Made by a program: the position numbers and the translations under genes | The notes under the pieces: generated by a model | Seen by the model: only the letters and a program-made list of their open reading frames with translations | Databases searched by the model: none | Told to the model about the DNA's origin: nothing | Assembly: GCA_029202385.1 (NCBI GenBank) | Contig: CP119314.1 | Span: forward strand, 4,639,001 to 4,703,000 | DNA from: Candidatus Sphingomonas phytovorans | GTDB taxonomy: Bacteria > Pseudomonadota > Alphaproteobacteria > Sphingomonadales > Sphingomonadaceae | Direction: 5' to 3' | Length of the DNA: 64,000 nucleotides | In this document: positions 1-7,402 of the stretch, piece after piece | How the letters are laid out: every line of letters starts with the position of its first letter | Position numbering within the stretch: position 1 is the first letter of the stretch

Positions 1-724
1 CTTCCCCGCCCTTCTCGAACCATGCCATGGCGAGCGCGCGCGACGCCTCGGCCAGGATCGGCACGCTATGCGCATGGCGCGCGATGCCGAGCGGCTTCTC
101 GCTCTTGCCGCCCTGCCATGATTCGGCGCCGAGCAGGGTGAAGTTGCGGTCGAGGAACCACAGCAGCAGTTCGGCGCCCTCGCTGGTGCCCAATGCCTCG
201 GCATCGGCGGCCATGCGCGCCTGCATCGCCGGCCAGTCGGCCACGGCCGAACGGACATCCGCCAGATTATGCTCGAGCGCGGCGATCAGTTCGCGCCGCT
301 CGCGCGAATCGGCGCGCTCCATCTCGATATAGATCATCGATTCGGGCGATCCGCCCTCGCCATCGGCCCCGCCGACACTGGTCAGCACGCCGGACGCATC
401 GCGCGTGACGCTGAGCACCGGGTGGATGATCCGGTCGATCACGACATTATGCGCGCCGATCGTCGCCGCGATCGAATCGACCAGGAAAGGCATGTCGTCG
501 TTGACGATGGCGAGCCGCATGGTGCGGCGCGGTTCGGAGCCGGCGATCGGTTCGAGCGCGAGCACTGGCTTGCCGGGCGGCCGCGTTTCGGCGGTGGCGG
601 CGACGAAGGCGGCGGCATCAGCCCGCTCCGCCTTTCCGAACCCCTGCAATTCCCCTGGAAGTGCGCCCTTGGTCAGCCGGACAGCAAGCGCGTCCGACAG
701 CGATTTCAGCGTGGTCTTGGCCAT
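1..724 (-). CDS. NAD-specific glutamate dehydrogenase, large type (N-terminal part, cut by window edge)
   Basis: The minus frame is open from an ATG at 722-724 to the left edge, giving 241 codons. The product resembles the N-terminus of the very large (about 1,500-1,600 residue) bacterial NAD-dependent glutamate dehydrogenases, which deaminate glutamate to 2-oxoglutarate and ammonia in the cytoplasm. The most telling stretch reads MRLAIVNDDMPFLVDSIAAT, an ACT-like N-terminal region typical of this family, followed by IIHPVLSVTRD and LLLWFLDRNFTLLG. The catalytic domain lies outside the window. The gene points away from the accessory DNA to its right and probably marks the boundary of conserved chromosome. 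Confidence 0.88.
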   Translation of the reverse strand, partial: MAKTTLKSLSDALAVRLTKGALPGELQGFGKAERADAAAFVAATAETRPPGKPVLALEPIAGSEPRRTMRLAIVNDDMPFLVDSIAATIGAHNVVIDRIIHPVLSVTRDASGVLTSVGGADGEGGSPESMIYIEMERADSRERRELIAALEHNLADVRSAVADWPAMQARMAADAEALGTSEGAELLLWFLDRNFTLLGAESWQGGKSEKPLGIARHAHSVPILAEASRALAMAWFEKGGE

Positions 725-810
725 CGCAGCCCTATGCTCCCGCCCGTTGCGGGCTTCAACCCTTGTGGCGCTGCACAATGATTTTGGGGCGGGAGAGGGG
801 GCACAATCTC

Positions 811-944
811 CCTCTCCCCTTGTGGGAGAGGGTGGCCGAGCGAAGCGAGGTCGGGTGAGGGGGAGTGGGGCTCGGAACCTCGCGAGTGTCCCCCTCACCC
901 TTCCGTCGCTGCGCTCCTCCCTCCCTCTCCCACAAGGGGAGAGG
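811..944. repeat. Large imperfect inverted repeat (REP-like)
   Basis: The outer arms read cctctccccttgtgggagag on the left and its complement ctctcccacaaggggagagg on the right. Inner arms around gtgaggggga and tccccctcac continue the pairing, so about 134 bp can fold into one long branched hairpin. The left arm also carries its own small palindrome. It sits between the dehydrogenase start and the terminase stop. Palindromes of this make-up are often dispersed intergenic repeats in sphingomonads and xanthomonads; copy number cannot be judged from one window. Confidence 0.75.
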
Positions 945-958
945 ACGAAAAGGGATCG

Positions 959-2494
959 TCACAGCACCTCGCGGTACACCCGCGCCCATTCCTCCTCGCA
1001 CGTCTCCGCCCGCCGCCGCCCATAGCGTCCCGGATCGAGCCATCTCGGTTCCCGTGGCATCACCGCCTCGGCAAAGGTCAGCGCCAGCGCATCGGCATCG
1101 TCGGGCGAGGCGAGCCCGCGCGCCTTCATATGTTCCTTCTTCTCCAGCAGGATCGACACCTGGTCCGCCGCATACCCATACTCCACCCCGGTCAGGTCGG
1201 CCGCCAGCGCCTCTTCGTCCGGGATCGCCCCGCCCGACAGCCAGCCGCGCATGTTGGTCCACATCTCGGAGCGTTTGTTGGCGGTCTGCACCCGCAAATC
1301 CCCCGCCCACACCACCTCGCGCCCCCGCGCGCCGAACCAGATCTCGACCACATTCTCCACGCCGAGCTGGCGCAGCCGGTCGACCACCGCCGCCCCGATA
1401 TTCCCGGCATCGACGAAGATCGCATCGGGGTGCAACGCCTGCGCCTGCAACGCCACGTCCCCGGCCAGCGTCATCGCATCGACCCGCTGCCAGCGCTTCC
1501 ACGGCCGCGACCGCGCATCCCGCCCGCATCGGATGGCGAGCGTCGAATGATCGTCGCCGAAGCGCGCGCAATCCAGCCCGAAGATCACTGGATCGCTGGT
1601 CAGCCCGATCACGTCGCGCACCCGCGCCGCCTCGACCAGGTCGCCCGCGATGAACTGCATCGAGGAGGCCGAGGGGAACTGCCCGCGAACGCGCACCCGA
1701 ACGATATCGCTGTCCTCGCCATAGGTGGCGACCAGCTCGTCCAGATAGGCGCGGTTCACGCCCTCCACATTGCGGCTGTCGATCTGCGCCGCGTGCCACA
1801 AATGCCGGTGCCGCCCGAAACACTCGCGGAAAGGCCCCGAATTCAGCGTCGGGTTGCCGAAGGCGAGGAACAGGATCTCCGTCTCAGCATCGGTCAGCGC
1901 GCCCAGCGCCACCTCCCACACCTTCGCCGCGATGCCCGATGCCTCGTCGAAGATCAGGATGATTCGCTTGCCCTGGTTGTGCAGCCCGGCGAACGCCTCG
2001 GTATTGGCGATGCTCCAGGTGACGAGGTCGGATCGCCAGCCCCGCTCATGCCCCGGCACGGTGGAGACGAGCGACGTCGCGGTCGCGCGGAACCAGTCGC
2101 GGGTGAGCGACAAATTGTGCCACTTCGCGATCTCCGGCGCCGTCTTGGTGAGCAGCTGGCTCTCCGTATTGGCGGTGGCGACGATCCGCGTGTCGATGCC
2201 GGTATCGAGCCCCCATTTGACCAGCATCGCGATCAGCGCCGACTTGCCGATGCCATGGCCGGAGGCGCGGGCGATCCGGCACGGGGTGAAGCGCGTGGCG
2301 GGGTCGGAAAGATGCGCGGCGATGGTCGCCATTACGTCGCGCTGCCAGGCGCGGGGGCCGGTGACGTCGCGCAAGACGCCGTCGCCCCAGGGGAAGGCGA
2401 GTTCGGCATAGCCGAGCGGGTCATGCTTGAAATCCATCAGCCGGTCGGTCCACGCCTGGCGGGCGACGACCTCATCCATGGCGGGCTCATCCAT
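959..2494 (-). CDS. Phage terminase large subunit
   Basis: This is the ATPase-nuclease that packages phage DNA into capsids. With the ATG at 2494, which overlaps the small-subunit stop by 8 bp, the protein has 511 residues; an ATG at 2479 is an alternative. The upstream-extended frame to 2584 would overlap the small subunit by about 100 bp and is less likely. Visible motifs are a Walker A (ASGHGIGKSA, about residues 77-86), a Walker B (IILIFDEASG, about 177-186), a coupling-type motif in FLAFGNPT and a nuclease-type acidic stretch in GLDCARFGDD. No portal, protease or capsid gene follows, so the pair looks like a prophage relic although the frame is intact. Confidence 0.88.
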   Translation of the reverse strand: MDEPAMDEVVARQAWTDRLMDFKHDPLGYAELAFPWGDGVLRDVTGPRAWQRDVMATIAAHLSDPATRFTPCRIARASGHGIGKSALIAMLVKWGLDTGIDTRIVATANTESQLLTKTAPEIAKWHNLSLTRDWFRATATSLVSTVPGHERGWRSDLVTWSIANTEAFAGLHNQGKRIILIFDEASGIAAKVWEVALGALTDAETEILFLAFGNPTLNSGPFRECFGRHRHLWHAAQIDSRNVEGVNRAYLDELVATYGEDSDIVRVRVRGQFPSASSMQFIAGDLVEAARVRDVIGLTSDPVIFGLDCARFGDDHSTLAIRCGRDARSRPWKRWQRVDAMTLAGDVALQAQALHPDAIFVDAGNIGAAVVDRLRQLGVENVVEIWFGARGREVVWAGDLRVQTANKRSEMWTNMRGWLSGGAIPDEEALAADLTGVEYGYAADQVSILLEKKEHMKARGLASPDDADALALTFAEAVMPREPRWLDPGRYGRRRAETCEEEWARVYREVL

Positions 2495-3032
2495 GGCGGG
2501 GCGCCCTGGTATGCGCCTTGACGTAAACGGGCGCGGGGACGGGCGCGCCGCCACTGTCGCCGCCGCCGGGAGGGTCGCCGGCATGGGCGGCGGCCATATG
2601 GGCAGGCGTGTAATTGGCGACCCGGGCGAGCGACTTCTGGATCATCTCGACGACGTTGGGATCGCCCTTGTCCTCATCGGCGATGCGCCATTTCTTCGGC
2701 TGGCGGACGCGGAGCCATTGCAGCGCGGCGACGGGATCGGGCGGGAGATGGAGTCTGTACGTGGCGTAGACGGGCTCGGGATCGGCGGCGTGCTTGAAGA
2801 CCTTGGTGCGTTCCACGCTGCACCCGACGGCGCGGGAATAAAGTGCGCGTTCGACGCGGGCGTCGGCATGTTCCTTTCCCGCTATAACGGCTTCGGCGAA
2901 TGCCTCATGCGCGTTGCGCCAGCGATAGATGGTGCGGACGCAGACCCCGAAATGCTCGGCGAGTTCCTCATCGGTGGCGCCGAGGCGGCAGAGGTGGCGG
3001 GCCTGATCGGCAAAGGCGGGTTCGTAGATCAT
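2487..3032 (-). CDS. Phage terminase small subunit (helix-turn-helix)
   Basis: A 181-residue protein directly upstream of the large terminase and overlapping it by 8 bp. The N-terminal 50 residues form a helix-turn-helix (GATDEELAEHFGVCVRTIYRW), as in small terminases that recognise the packaging site and hand DNA to the large subunit. The middle contains KVFKHAADPEPVYATYRLH and WLRVRQPKKW, and the C-terminus is Pro/Gly/Ala-rich and probably disordered. Gene order (small then large) and overlap are those of a phage packaging operon, but no other phage gene is near. A HTH regulator is a weaker alternative. Confidence 0.75.
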   Translation of the reverse strand: MIYEPAFADQARHLCRLGATDEELAEHFGVCVRTIYRWRNAHEAFAEAVIAGKEHADARVERALYSRAVGCSVERTKVFKHAADPEPVYATYRLHLPPDPVAALQWLRVRQPKKWRIADEDKGDPNVVEMIQKSLARVANYTPAHMAAAHAGDPPGGGDSGGAPVPAPVYVKAHTRAPRHG

Positions 3033-3242
3033 GGTGCCGGGGGTAGCGGCGGTGGGACGGGGTTTGAATCGAGGGGGTGTGGTATTGGGAATGTCAGGAG
3101 GGTTGCTGACATTTTTGGGATAAGGGGTTCTGAGATTTAATCGTATATTATCAGTTGGTTATATAAGATTTTTTAGAGTCCTCGCTGAGGAGAAACCCCT
3201 CCGACTTCAGTCGGATACTGGCTTCAGCCTCTGACTCGCGCG

Positions 3243-3316
3243 ATAGTCTGTATCCTCGGAAAAAATGGGGCGGCCCGAAGGGCGTACGTCCCATTTTTTC
3301 CGAGGATACAGACTAT
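3243..3316 (+). promoter_or_regulatory. 27-bp perfect hairpin covering the tnpA start codon
   Basis: Bases 3243-3269 are the exact reverse complement of 3290-3316, separated by a 20-base loop. The 3' arm includes the A and T of the tnpA ATG (3315-3317). In transcripts the start region would be locked in a stem. IS200 elements are known to keep transposase expression very low with such a hairpin, which also blocks transcription entering from outside. Confidence 0.85.
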
Positions 3317-3734
3317 GGGCTATTCGACCGGTTGTCACACGACATTCCATCATCGCTATCATCTTGTCTGGGCACCGAAATATCGGTTCAAGGTGCTGCG
3401 CGGCGAGGTCCGGCTGCGGGTCCGTGAGATTATCCGGCAAGTCTGCGCCGAAATGGGCGTGACGATCATCAACGGCGCCTTGTCGAGCGACCACGTTCAT
3501 ATGTTCGTCGAAATCCCACCGCACATCTCGGTCAGCGATTTCGTGCGCCGCGCCAAAGGACGCTCGTCGCGCAAAATCCAACAGGAGTTCGAGCATATCC
3601 GTAAGCGCTACTGGGGGCAGCGTTTCTGGCAGCGAGGCTACTTCTCAACCACCTCCGGCAACATCACCGACGACATCATCATGCGGTATCTCGATAAACA
3701 CACCCACAAGGAAGGCTTCAGCCACTCACAATGA
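3315..3734 (+). CDS. tnpA: IS200-type transposase TnpA (Y1 HUH nuclease)
   Basis: A 139-residue single-domain transposase of the usual size for this family. The HUH metal-binding motif is His60-Val-His62 in SSDHVHMFVEIPP. The nucleophile is probably Tyr125 in DDIIMRYLDKH. The enzyme cuts and rejoins single-stranded DNA at the element ends during replication. The frame is intact and the start is the ATG partly buried in the preceding hairpin. No IS605-type tnpB is linked. Confidence 0.93.
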   Translation: MGYSTGCHTTFHHRYHLVWAPKYRFKVLRGEVRLRVREIIRQVCAEMGVTIINGALSSDHVHMFVEIPPHISVSDFVRRAKGRSSRKIQQEFEHIRKRYWGQRFWQRGYFSTTSGNITDDIIMRYLDKHTHKEGFSHSQ

Positions 3735-3765
3735 TCCTACCGGCGTCAGCCGGTATGTCGTTCAG

Positions 3766-4112
3766 CTCTATCCCGGCGGTGCTTGATGACAGCTTTGCGC
3801 CCCTTTGTCGCCGTTCGACCTCATTTCGTGTGATCTCAACAGAAGTGGTTCGCTGACCGAAGCATAATCTCGAACGACCGACTTTGGGGACGAAGCCGTC
3901 GTTCCCGGCTCGCCGCTGGGATGGCGGCTTTCGGCGAGAGCAGCCCCTCGGTTTTGCAAAAGCGCTATTGCCGATTGACCGAGGTGCGCCGTCAGCGGAC
4001 TGTCGCCTAACAGCCCGGCACCTGAGACGCCATACTCACACGATTACTGATGACGAAAGGGGGCGACGATCTCCGCTTGTGGTCCCTCGCCGGCCACTGC
4101 TACCTCCCGCCC
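3766..4112. other. Gene-poor spacer between the IS200 element and hsdM
   Basis: About 350 bp. No convincing gene is present: short frames on both strands lack family-like sequence. An in-frame extension of hsdM to 4050 exists but is unlikely to be translated. The hsd promoter presumably lies here; no clear -35/-10 pair stood out. Confidence 0.5.
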
Positions 4113-5564
4113 ATGTTCGAACAGACCTTCAAGAACCTCGACGATATTCTTCGCAAGGAAGCTGGCTGCGCTTCCGAACTGGACTACACTGAACAGACCA
4201 GTTGGCTGCTGTTCCTGAAATATCTGGACGATCTGGAGACGGCCCGCGCCACCGAAGCCGAACTGCGCGGGCAGGCTTACACGCCGATCATTGACGCCGC
4301 GCATCGCTGGGGTCTGTGGGCCGCACCGAAGGATGCTGCCGGCAAGCTCGACCACAACCGCGCCAGAACCGGGCCGGACCTGATCGGCTATGTGAACCGC
4401 GAACTGTTCCCCTATCTGGAGGGGTTCAAGGGCCGCGCTAACAGTGCCGACACAATCGAATACAAGATCGGCGAGATTTTCGGCGAAATCCGCAACAAGT
4501 TCCAGTCCGGCTACTCGCTGCGCGACGCGATCGACGCCATCGACCAGTTGTCCTTCGGCAGCCGAAACCAGAAGCACGAACTTTCCGAGCTGTACGAAGC
4601 CAAGATCAAGAACATGGGCAATGCCGGCCGCAATGGCGGGGAATATTACACCCCGCGCTCGCTGATCCGTGCGATGATCAAGGTGGTGAAGCCGACGCTG
4701 AACGACACCGTATATGACGGCGCGGCCGGTTCCTGCGGCTTCCTGTGCGAAGCCTACGACTATCTCCGTCCGATAGCGAAGACAGCCAGCGACCTCGAAC
4801 GGCTCCAGAAGCGCACCTTCTTCGCCAAGGAGAAGAAGAGCCTCGCCTACGTTATCGGCACGATGAACATGATTCTGCACGGGATCGAAGCGCCCAACAT
4901 CGTCCACACCAACACACTTGCCGAACCGGTGCTCGACATTCAGGAGAAAGACCGCTTCGACGTCATCCTGGCCAACCCGCCCTTCGGCGGCAAGGAGCGG
5001 CCGGAAATCCAGCAGAACTTCCCGATCAAAACCGGGGAGACCGCCTATCTGTTTCTCCAGCACTTCATCAAGTCGCTACGCGCGGGCGGATCGGCGGCGG
5101 TGGTGATCAAGAACACCTTCCTGTCCAACACCGACAATGCCAGCGTGGCGCTGCGTCGCGAGCTGCTGGAAAGCTGCAACCTGCACACCGTGCTCGACAT
5201 GCCCGGCGGCACCTTCCAAGGCGCGGGCGTCAAGACCGTGGTGCTGTTCTTCGACAAGGGCGAGCCGACCCGCAGCATCTGGTATTACCGGCTCGATCCC
5301 GGCCGCAACATGGGCAAGACCAACCCGCTGAATGATGCCGATATGACGGATTTCATCGAGCGGCAGGCGAGCTTCGCCGAGGGGCCGAACGCGTGGAGCG
5401 TGACAGCGGACACGCTTGATCCCGCGACCTTCGATCTAACCGTGCGCAACCCCAATGCGCCCGAAGCCAAGGCGCTGCGCAGTCCACTGGAGATACTGGA
5501 CGAGATTGCCGCGCTGGATGCTGAGAGTGCGGAGATTCTAGCGCGGGTGAGGGAATTGCTGTGA
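4113..5564 (+). CDS. hsdM: Type I restriction-modification methyltransferase subunit
   Basis: HsdM is the adenine-N6 methyltransferase of a type I complex (M2S methylase, R2M2S restriction enzyme). From the ATG at 4113 the product has 483 residues. The N-terminal helical domain begins MFEQTFKNLDDILRKEAG. The SAM-binding region follows GEYYTPRSLIRAMIKVV and VYDGAAGSCGFL, and the catalytic motif NPPF lies in VILANPPFGGKERPE. The upstream in-frame ATG at 4050 adds a stretch without family resemblance. The stop overlaps the hsdS start by 4 bp, which indicates coupled translation. Confidence 0.93.
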   Translation: MFEQTFKNLDDILRKEAGCASELDYTEQTSWLLFLKYLDDLETARATEAELRGQAYTPIIDAAHRWGLWAAPKDAAGKLDHNRARTGPDLIGYVNRELFPYLEGFKGRANSADTIEYKIGEIFGEIRNKFQSGYSLRDAIDAIDQLSFGSRNQKHELSELYEAKIKNMGNAGRNGGEYYTPRSLIRAMIKVVKPTLNDTVYDGAAGSCGFLCEAYDYLRPIAKTASDLERLQKRTFFAKEKKSLAYVIGTMNMILHGIEAPNIVHTNTLAEPVLDIQEKDRFDVILANPPFGGKERPEIQQNFPIKTGETAYLFLQHFIKSLRAGGSAAVVIKNTFLSNTDNASVALRRELLESCNLHTVLDMPGGTFQGAGVKTVVLFFDKGEPTRSIWYYRLDPGRNMGKTNPLNDADMTDFIERQASFAEGPNAWSVTADTLDPATFDLTVRNPNAPEAKALRSPLEILDEIAALDAESAEILARVRELL

Positions 5565-7402
5565 GCGCGGTCTGGAAGACGGCAGCATTGAGCGAAGTCT
5601 GTTCACTAATCGCACGCGGCGTTGCCCCGAGATATGTCGATGATGCAGGCACCCTCGTTCTGAATCAAAAATGTGTCCGCGACCATGGGCTTAACTACTC
5701 CTTGGGTCGCAGGCATGATGCGACAGCGAAGCGCGTTCCTCTTGATCGCTTCTTACAAGTAGGCGACGTGCTCATCAATTCCACTGGAACGGGCACTTTA
5801 GGTCGCGTCGCCCGAGTACGCCGCCATCCAGAGGAACCCACGACGGTCGACACACATGTAACGATCGTTCGCCCGAAGCCAGGAGAGTTTGACCTCGACT
5901 TCTTCGGTTATGCGCTGATTATGCTTGAAGACCAATTGGCTGCAAGCGGCGAGGGCGCGAGTGGCCAGACAGAATTGGCTCGATCAGTCGTCGCAAAATT
6001 TGAAATCAGCTACCCAACGGACCTGGCAGAACAGCGTCGGATTGTGGCTGTGCTGGATGATGCCTTCGCCGCCATCGCCACCGCAACTGCCAACGCCGAA
6101 AAGAACCTAGCCAACGCGCGAGAGTTGTTCGACGCGAGCGTTCGCGACACATTCGCGGACTCCGACCCATCTTGGGAACTCATGACGCTGAAGGAAGCGG
6201 CGCGGGATTTTGGGCGCGGCAAATCCAAGCATCGACCGCGCAACGATCCGAAGCTCTATGGTGGCGACTACCCGTTCATACAGACCGGAGATGTTCGGAA
6301 CAGTGATCATCTGATCAAGGAATACTCACAGACCTACAGCGAGGCAGGATTGGCGCAAAGCAAGCTTTGGCCAAGGGGAACGATCTGCATCACTATTGCT
6401 GCCAACATAGCTGAAACCGGCATTTTGGATTTTGATGCGTGCTTCCCGGACAGCGTGATCGGGATGGTCGTTGACCCGGCGCGAACGTCCAACAGCTATG
6501 TTGAATATCTGCTCCAATCGTTGAAAGCCGTCTTGCAAGCGAAGGGTAAGGGGAGCGCTCAAGCGAACATCAACCTTGCGACCTTCGAAAATGAGCGATT
6601 CCCATTTCCCCCTAAGGCTGTGCAAATGGAAATCGTCGCTCGATTGGGTGCGCTCTCTGAGCAAGTGCAAGGCATGGAAACCCTGTATGCTCAGAAGCTG
6701 ATATCTTTGGATGCCTTGAAACAAACCATCTTGCACCGCGCCTTTGCGGGCGAACTCGTCATGGCTGGGCCGGCGGCGGCCAATGATAACTGGAAAACCC
6801 CTGCGTTTACCGCGCATGTCATTGCGCTGGCCTATCGCCATCACTTTGCCTTGGGTACGGAGGCGACGTTTGGGCGGGTGAAGGCGCAAAAGGCATTGCA
6901 CCTTTGTGAGAGCGTTGGCGGCGTCGATCTGGGCCGCAACCCAGTCAAAGACGCGGCGGGGCCGAACGATTTCCAGCACATGCTCGCGGCCGAAGAGTGG
7001 GCGAAAGCGAACCAGTTCTTCGAGTTTGTGCAGAGACTGACGGGTAACGGTTATACCTTCAGGAAGCTTTCCAGGTTTAATGAAATGGTCGCCAAGGGAG
7101 CAGAGGCCTTGAAGCCGGTGCGGAATCGTCTGGAAAGCGCCATAGGGCTGATCGCTCCCATGAACTCGGAGCAGGCCGAATTGCTCGCTACTGTCCATGC
7201 AGCTTGGAATAACCTGCTTCTGGACGGCACGTACCCTACCGATGCGGCCATCATCCATGAGGCCCGCGAGAATTGGCACATCGCCAAGCAGAAATTCGGC
7301 GAAGGCAAATTTCGGCAGGCCATCGCAACCATCCGCGCAAAAGGCATCGAGCCGGACGGATCAGCGAAGCGCGTCGGCGGGCAGGAGGCCATGCTCTTTT
7401 GA
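5561..7402 (+). CDS. hsdS: Type I restriction-modification specificity subunit with C-terminal extension
   Basis: HsdS sets the DNA target of the complex. It starts at a GTG overlapping the hsdM stop (GTGA) and has 613 residues, longer than the usual 400-470. Two target-recognition domains are visible (about 1-150 and 190-380), each followed by a conserved helix: LAEQRRIVAVLDDAFAAI, and the second ending KQTILHRAFAGELV. After about residue 400 comes an extra domain of about 200 residues with KAQKALHLCE, GVDLGRNPVKDAAGPNDF and HAAWNNLLLDG, which is no part of the DNA-recognition fold. The tail recurs, as far as I recall, on other alphaproteobacterial S subunits; its role is not known to me. 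Confidence 0.9.
   Translation: MSAVWKTAALSEVCSLIARGVAPRYVDDAGTLVLNQKCVRDHGLNYSLGRRHDATAKRVPLDRFLQVGDVLINSTGTGTLGRVARVRRHPEEPTTVDTHVTIVRPKPGEFDLDFFGYALIMLEDQLAASGEGASGQTELARSVVAKFEISYPTDLAEQRRIVAVLDDAFAAIATATANAEKNLANARELFDASVRDTFADSDPSWELMTLKEAARDFGRGKSKHRPRNDPKLYGGDYPFIQTGDVRNSDHLIKEYSQTYSEAGLAQSKLWPRGTICITIAANIAETGILDFDACFPDSVIGMVVDPARTSNSYVEYLLQSLKAVLQAKGKGSAQANINLATFENERFPFPPKAVQMEIVARLGALSEQVQGMETLYAQKLISLDALKQTILHRAFAGELVMAGPAAANDNWKTPAFTAHVIALAYRHHFALGTEATFGRVKAQKALHLCESVGGVDLGRNPVKDAAGPNDFQHMLAAEEWAKANQFFEFVQRLTGNGYTFRKLSRFNEMVAKGAEALKPVRNRLESAIGLIAPMNSEQAELLATVHAAWNNLLLDGTYPTDAAIIHEARENWHIAKQKFGEGKFRQAIATIRAKGIEPDGSAKRVGGQEAMLF

Larger units (their letters stand above)
3180..3765 (+). 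mobile_element. IS200/IS605-family insertion sequence carrying only tnpA
   Basis: A compact element of about 0.58 kb. Each end has a small hairpin: 3200-3215 (stem tccgac/gtcgga, loop ttca) on the left and 3738-3755 (stem taccggc/gccggta, loop gtca) on the right. Such subterminal hairpins are what Y1 transposases recognise in IS200/IS605 elements, which lack terminal inverted repeats. The element carries a single HUH transposase and no TnpB. Exact cleavage sites are not resolvable by eye, so the outer limits are approximate. It separates the terminase relic from the hsd operon. Confidence 0.8.

Noticed and set aside
756..1823. A 355-codon minus-strand frame overlapping the terminase C-terminus.
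   Set aside because: It is out of phase with the clearly recognisable terminase and has no known motifs.
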